Of a stretch of DNA of 64,000 bases, positions 60,632 to 64,000 are shown piece after piece. Every line of letters begins with the position of its first letter. Within the stretch, counting starts at the first letter, position 1. The DNA is taken from the NCBI GenBank assembly GCA_004134995.1, contig REGP01000002.1:496001-560000 (forward strand), in the 5' to 3' direction. The DNA is from Oxalobacteraceae bacterium CAVE-383. GTDB lineage: Bacteria > Pseudomonadota > Gammaproteobacteria > Burkholderiales > Burkholderiaceae_D. The notes beneath the pieces are model-generated. The model worked only from the letters and a program-made list of their open reading frames with translations, ran no database searches and was not told the origin of the DNA. Position numbers and translations under genes: made by a program.

Positions 60632-60783
60632 TAGAGGTCGTGAACAGGCCCTTGCGGAGACAGTAGTAATTGTTTGCTGGTGATTGTTTGTTGGGTGTTT
60701 GCCGGTATGCCTGCAATCGAAGCATCCTGAAGAAGGGTCGCTACAGCAATCGAATAATGTTCATTTGATATAAAGGAAATACC

Positions 60784-61335
60784 ATGGGTAAGGAATCACA
60801 TTACGACAATCCCAAGCCGCGCGTGTTTCTGCGCGGGATTGCGGGCGCCTACAATCTGGGCGACGAGCTCAAGCGCCTGCGCAGCCTGCCGCGCGTGATC
60901 AAGGGCACGGAACTGGACTTTTCGACCGGACCGCAATCGTTCAGCAAGCACTTCGTGGAGCCGGTCGACGGCATGACGCAGACGCTGCACGTGCATCTGG
61001 AAGAATACGCGCCGGGCGGCCGCACGCAAAAGCACGGCCACGTCAACGAGGCCGCGTTCTACATTCTCGACGGCACCGGCTACGAAATCCATGACGGCAT
61101 CCGTTACGACTGGGACGCGGGCGACATCGCCATCGTCCACAACAACTGCGTGCATCAGCATTTCAACAAGGATCCGAACAAGCCGGCGCGGGCGCTGGTG
61201 CTGAAGCCGAAGCCGATGATGATGTTCATGAACCTGCTGTTCCAGAAAATGGTCATTCCGCGTCCGAAGGAACCGACCGAATTCGGCCCTTACACACCGC
61301 GCAAGCTGGAAACCAACTACAACCACGACGAGTAA
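60784..61335 (+). CDS. cupin-domain protein, 1
   Basis: The 183-residue protein has one cupin domain: first motif HGHVNEAAFYILDGTGYE (two His and Glu) and second motif GDIAIVHNNCVHQHF (His), so a complete 3-His-1-Glu metal site. AAGGAAA precedes the ATG. It is paralogous to the next gene, sharing YDWxAGD and VHQHFNxDP. Metal-dependent dioxygenases and isomerases of aromatic pathways use this fold, but the function is not known. Confidence 0.8.
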   Translation: MGKESHYDNPKPRVFLRGIAGAYNLGDELKRLRSLPRVIKGTELDFSTGPQSFSKHFVEPVDGMTQTLHVHLEEYAPGGRTQKHGHVNEAAFYILDGTGYEIHDGIRYDWDAGDIAIVHNNCVHQHFNKDPNKPARALVLKPKPMMMFMNLLFQKMVIPRPKEPTEFGPYTPRKLETNYNHDE

Positions 61336-61365
61336 TCCGACACACGTACTATCAAGGAGGCCATC

Positions 61366-61974
61366 ATGGCATGGAGCGAATCGAAAGCCTGGTTGACAGG
61401 CACGGAGAACAAAGAGCTGTACCAGGATCTGCTGGACGACGCGGCGGCGGCGCCGGCGCGCAACGGCAAGCGCAAGAAGGTGGTGCATCCGAATGAAATG
61501 CCTTGGGAGATGTCGCGCCAGGGCATCCTGAAGCATTTGCTGAACGAACAGATGAACACCCGCATGGAGTCGGTCGACGCCTACATGCAATTGATCCCGC
61601 CGGGCAGCCGTTCGGGCAAGCATCGCCATCTGGCCGAAGAGTGCCTGTATGTGGTCGAAGGCCGCGGCTACGATCTGCACCAGGATTGCGATGTTGAAAT
61701 CACCGACACGTACCACTGGATCGTGCAGGACGAAGTCAAGCGCTACGACTGGGAAGCGGGCGACGTGATCTACATCCCGCCAAATACCGTGCATCAGCAT
61801 TTCAATGCCGATCCGGACCGGCCGGTGCGCTTGATCTCCGCGATCAACCGCATTTATCAGAAATTTGGTTTGAACGATATCGAACAGCTGGAAGATGCGC
61901 CCGAGTACAAGCCGGGCGTCACGCTGACGCCGGAAATGGTGGCTGATTATCTGAAGTCGAAGGTCAAGGCTTAA
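61366..61974 (+). CDS. cupin-domain protein, 2
   Basis: The 202-residue cupin has motif 1 HRHLAEECLYVVEGRGYD and motif 2 GDVIYIPPNTVHQHF, again a full metal site. The N-terminal ~60 residues, with KKVVHPNEMPWE, have no counterpart I know. AAGGAGG gives a strong ribosome site. It lies 30 bases after cupin 1, so the two are probably co-translated and may work as a pair. Confidence 0.8.
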   Translation: MAWSESKAWLTGTENKELYQDLLDDAAAAPARNGKRKKVVHPNEMPWEMSRQGILKHLLNEQMNTRMESVDAYMQLIPPGSRSGKHRHLAEECLYVVEGRGYDLHQDCDVEITDTYHWIVQDEVKRYDWEAGDVIYIPPNTVHQHFNADPDRPVRLISAINRIYQKFGLNDIEQLEDAPEYKPGVTLTPEMVADYLKSKVKA

Positions 61975-62005
61975 GCGGCATTTAATCCAGTATTTGGCAG
62001 TATTG

Positions 62006-62041
62006 AATGGCGGGAGATCTTCGGATCCCCGCCATTTTTTT
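62006..62041 (+). terminator. terminator with TTCG tetraloop after the cupin genes
   Basis: AATGGCGGG pairs with CCCGCCATT; inside it GATC-TTCG-GATC forms a stable tetraloop hairpin; a T run follows. Confidence 0.9.
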
Positions 62042-62136
62042 ATGCGTTTTTGGTTCGCGGGCCGATGGAAAGTGGGATAGGCATTCACCGAAAGATGACT
62101 AGTTCTTTTTTCAATCGATTGATTGGTTCCATGCCT

Positions 62137-62508
62137 TTATAAGAGGAAACGATCTTCGTCGAGATGACTTTCCGGGCAGCTGAACATCAAAATTAACGGT
62201 TCATCTCCGGAGTTTTTCAGCTGATGCAAGGTGTTCTCGGGCACCGTAAAGGAGGACTGCTCGTCAATAGCGATGGTGGTTATTTCCATGCTGTCGAGAT
62301 TGGTCAGAGTGATTTCTCCTCGGCCGCGAATGATGTGGTAATGCTCATCGCCATTTTTGTGATAATGCGGACTAACGGATTTTCCTAAGTCAATGGCCGT
62401 CAGATAGGTGCTGAAGTTGGCGTCGCCTGCCAATTTAGCAATTTTTATTCCAACAACATCGTCATAGTCGATGCGCTCCAGGTTAGCCAACCAGTTCACG
62501 ATATTCAT
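62137..62508 (-). CDS. small cupin-domain protein
   Basis: The 123-residue protein has a single cupin with HYHKNGDEHYHIIRGRGEITL (His, His, Glu, His) and the second motif FTVPENTLHQLKN. It is not close to the two larger cupins. It overlaps the upstream lipoprotein gene (ATGA), so they are coupled. Base composition is lower in GC than the chromosome to the left, suggesting acquired DNA. Confidence 0.75.
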   Translation of the reverse strand: MNIVNWLANLERIDYDDVVGIKIAKLAGDANFSTYLTAIDLGKSVSPHYHKNGDEHYHIIRGRGEITLTNLDSMEITTIAIDEQSSFTVPENTLHQLKNSGDEPLILMFSCPESHLDEDRFLL

Positions 62509-63056
62509 GGGTTTTCTCCGGCGCGCAAGTTCGTCCAGTTTGAGGCTGAATGCGTAAATTCAAACGCCTTCCAACCTTCGCCGAATTCTACATAGCCCGA
62601 TTGTCCATTTTGGCATTCGATTTTGTTGTAAGTTAATAATTTTCCGGCTGACGATTTCCCATCAATTCGGCAGATGGTACCAATGGGAACAGTGCCCGAC
62701 CTGGCTGTTTCCTGAGCATCTGAATATAGATCAACCGGACGAATCGGCCTTTTATCTGCTCCCCATCTAGGTCGACGCTCAATACGTGGGTCAAATGCGC
62801 CCTGATCGTCGCCCAACATCAGATAGCCAGATTGACCATTTTTGCATTCGATTTTGTGAAAACCGTATACCTTTCCATCGGATATTCTCTGGTCAATTCG
62901 GCAGACGGAGCCATTCCGAATAGTGCCTCGGTACCACATCTCAACGTCTGAATATATATCAACATCACGGCTGGCCTTTTTGTTTGATCCCCATTTGGTA
63001 CAACTGATCAATAACAGGAATATTGCCAATACAAGAATTCGGGGTGTGATGCGCAT
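62505..63056 (-). CDS. lipoprotein with two SH3-like repeats
   Basis: The 183-residue protein has a lipoprotein signal ending LLISC (Cys19). The mature part has two repeats of about 60 residues (about 32-89 and 104-165), each with (D)(L/I)YSD, a CRID segment, KIEC(K/Q)NGQSGY and a closing FE/FD, resembling bacterial SH3 domains. The conserved cysteine pairs could form disulfides. Function is unknown; peptidoglycan or protein binding is a common use of such repeats. Confidence 0.7.
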   Translation of the reverse strand: MRITPRILVLAIFLLLISCTKWGSNKKASRDVDIYSDVEMWYRGTIRNGSVCRIDQRISDGKVYGFHKIECKNGQSGYLMLGDDQGAFDPRIERRPRWGADKRPIRPVDLYSDAQETARSGTVPIGTICRIDGKSSAGKLLTYNKIECQNGQSGYVEFGEGWKAFEFTHSASNWTNLRAGENP

Positions 63057-63750
63057 TGCTTCCCTAAATTGAATGCATATTTAGAAGCGGTAATGTTCGC
63101 ATCTGGAGGCCATTCGATGTAAGCGGTAGCTTGAACAGGTTGATCGCGAAAATTTTTTATTTCCATCGATTCCAAACCGAAGACCTTGGATCAGAATTAC
63201 TTATAAAAATCCGAAAATTCCTTCTGTTCTCTGCCCATCCAACCTTGTTCAGGCTGCCGATACGCACCCTAATAATCTAAAGCGCGGTTCTAACGGAATG
63301 CGTTGAAGGCGCTCACCCCGCTCCCTCGCGCACGCGTACCGCCTTGAACAGAAGCGAATAGTACCGATAGGCGACAGTTGCGTGCGGATTGTTCAAATGC
63401 CTTCCACACAGTTGCCGCACATTGCATCGTTAAAAGCTGAATAAGCCTTTAGATTTGCCATTAAGATTTAGGTACTTTCTTAATTTTATTTGGGGCTCGC
63501 AAATTGCAGGATCTAACGTTGATCCAATGACTGCTTCCTATTAAAGTTTTCCGCGGTGTTGAACCCACCTAAAGTAACGGAACCCCTCGCCCGACAGTCG
63601 TGGTTTTTTTGCGTCTATAGTTTCTATAGCCGGGTAGCGTGCAGTGATAAAAGACCTTCGGGGAAAGCTGCAGACCGTTTACTTTCGGGGTTCAAGTACC
63701 TGGCCACCCTCAAGCGAAGGTGGATTTGAAAAATCTAACCGGAGTCCTTC
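63057..63750. other. 694-base region without a recognised gene
   Basis: The sequence is AT-richer and mixed. On the minus strand a short open stretch ending near 63318 reads like a protein C terminus (YRYYSLLFKAVRVREG) but has a stop just before it and only ~35 codons. The last 150 bases contain short inverted repeats (CTATAG-TTT-CTATAG near 63615; CCACC/GGTGG near 63705) just ahead of the final gene and may be its leader. Nothing else is seen. Confidence 0.5.
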
Positions 63751-64000
63751 ATGATCGCAACGGTGCATTCGCCCCTTGTCTCCCCAAAAAGTACGGCCCG
63801 CGTTCTACGCCTCATCCCCACGATTCATAAGCCGCTCGACACGAATTGCGCCGATGTCGCTGCCAAGTTAAAGCGGGCGCTGCGCAAGGCGCAATCGGGC
63901 GCCACCGCCGGAGCCCTTGTCATTGCTCTCGATCATCACGGAGCATGGAGCATCGACCTTGCCGGGCAGCTGCTGCATGACGACGACACATTATGTTTGA
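63751..64000 (+). CDS. unrecognised protein, partial (runs off the right edge)
   Basis: The frame starts at ATG 63751 behind CGGAGT and stays open for 83 codons to the window end. It has a basic helical part (VAAKLKRALRKAQ) and then ALVIALDHHGAWSIDLAG. I do not recognise it. The frame is real-looking by codon use and Shine-Dalgarno only. Confidence 0.6.
   Translation, partial: MIATVHSPLVSPKSTARVLRLIPTIHKPLDTNCADVAAKLKRALRKAQSGATAGALVIALDHHGAWSIDLAGQLLHDDDTLCL

Noticed and set aside
63318..63435. Minus-strand stretch reading YRYYSLLFKAVRVREG, possibly a gene remnant
   Set aside because: Only about 35 codons, an upstream in-frame stop, and no recognised family; kept as a note in the intergenic entry.

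Overview
The window looks like a piece of a betaproteobacterial chromosome, most likely Oxalobacteraceae (Herbaspirillum/Collimonas/Herminiimonas-like). This rests on moderately high GC coding sequence, the gene orders gatC<>mreBCD-mrdAB-rlpA, rsmI<>lpoA-yraN-diaA-dolP, argS-SPOR-dsbA and rpmH-rnpA-yidD-yidC-mnmE, and an atpIBEFHAGDC operon. The family assignment is inference from protein style and synteny; no search was run.

Positions 1-42,100 are mainly housekeeping. They hold gatC and the edge of gatA, the rod-shape and elongasome operon mreB-mreC-mreD-mrdA-mrdB-rlpA, and the rsmI/lpoA/yraN/diaA/dolP block. A TlpA-like thioredoxin, tRNA-Arg(CCG), a cytochrome c5, an OmpA-like lipoprotein, a YqjD/YqjE-type small membrane protein group and a class I glutamine amidotransferase-like hydrolase follow. 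Next come the complete F1Fo ATP synthase operon, a PPK2 kinase, hemE, an AT-rich region with a duplicated DnaA-box array, priA, argS, an FtsN-like SPOR protein, dsbA, an SDR, fmt, metH, and the ribosome/membrane-insertion cluster ending in mnmE.

Positions 42,140-55,980 form an accessory aromatic-acid catabolic cluster. An IclR regulator is divergent from a one-direction run of genes: a two-subunit Rieske ring-hydroxylating dioxygenase with its Rieske ferredoxin, a LigW-like (5-carboxyvanillate-type) decarboxylase, a VanA-like oxygenase, an orphan ABC binding protein, a VanB-like reductase, and a second, almost identical LigW-like gene. The run ends with a tripartite tricarboxylate transporter (two TctC binding proteins, TctB, TctA) enclosing a class II aldolase/decarboxylase-like gene. 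A plausible reading is uptake, hydroxylation, decarboxylation and O-demethylation of carboxylated methoxy- or phthalate-type aromatics down to a dihydroxybenzoate. No classical ring-cleavage dioxygenase is present.

Positions 56,000-62,000 are a mixed segment: a small orphan protein, a nitroreductase, tRNA-Asp, a stand-alone ThiE-like protein, rdgC, then a second orphan binding protein related to the one at 47.6 kb and two paralogous cupins that may belong to the catabolic function. From about 62,100 to the end the sequence is AT-richer and has a cupin/lipoprotein pair on the minus strand, about 700 bases without a recognised gene, and the start of an unrecognised gene.

The most striking non-coding signals are three. 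Two diverged ~225-bp modules between hemE and priA each carry the same exact 33-nt DnaA-box block. A family of long palindromic intergenic elements (25.8, 59.1 and perhaps 40.5 kb) shares a core or termini but has different self-complementary arms. Two perfect hairpins lie directly behind the second tctC gene.
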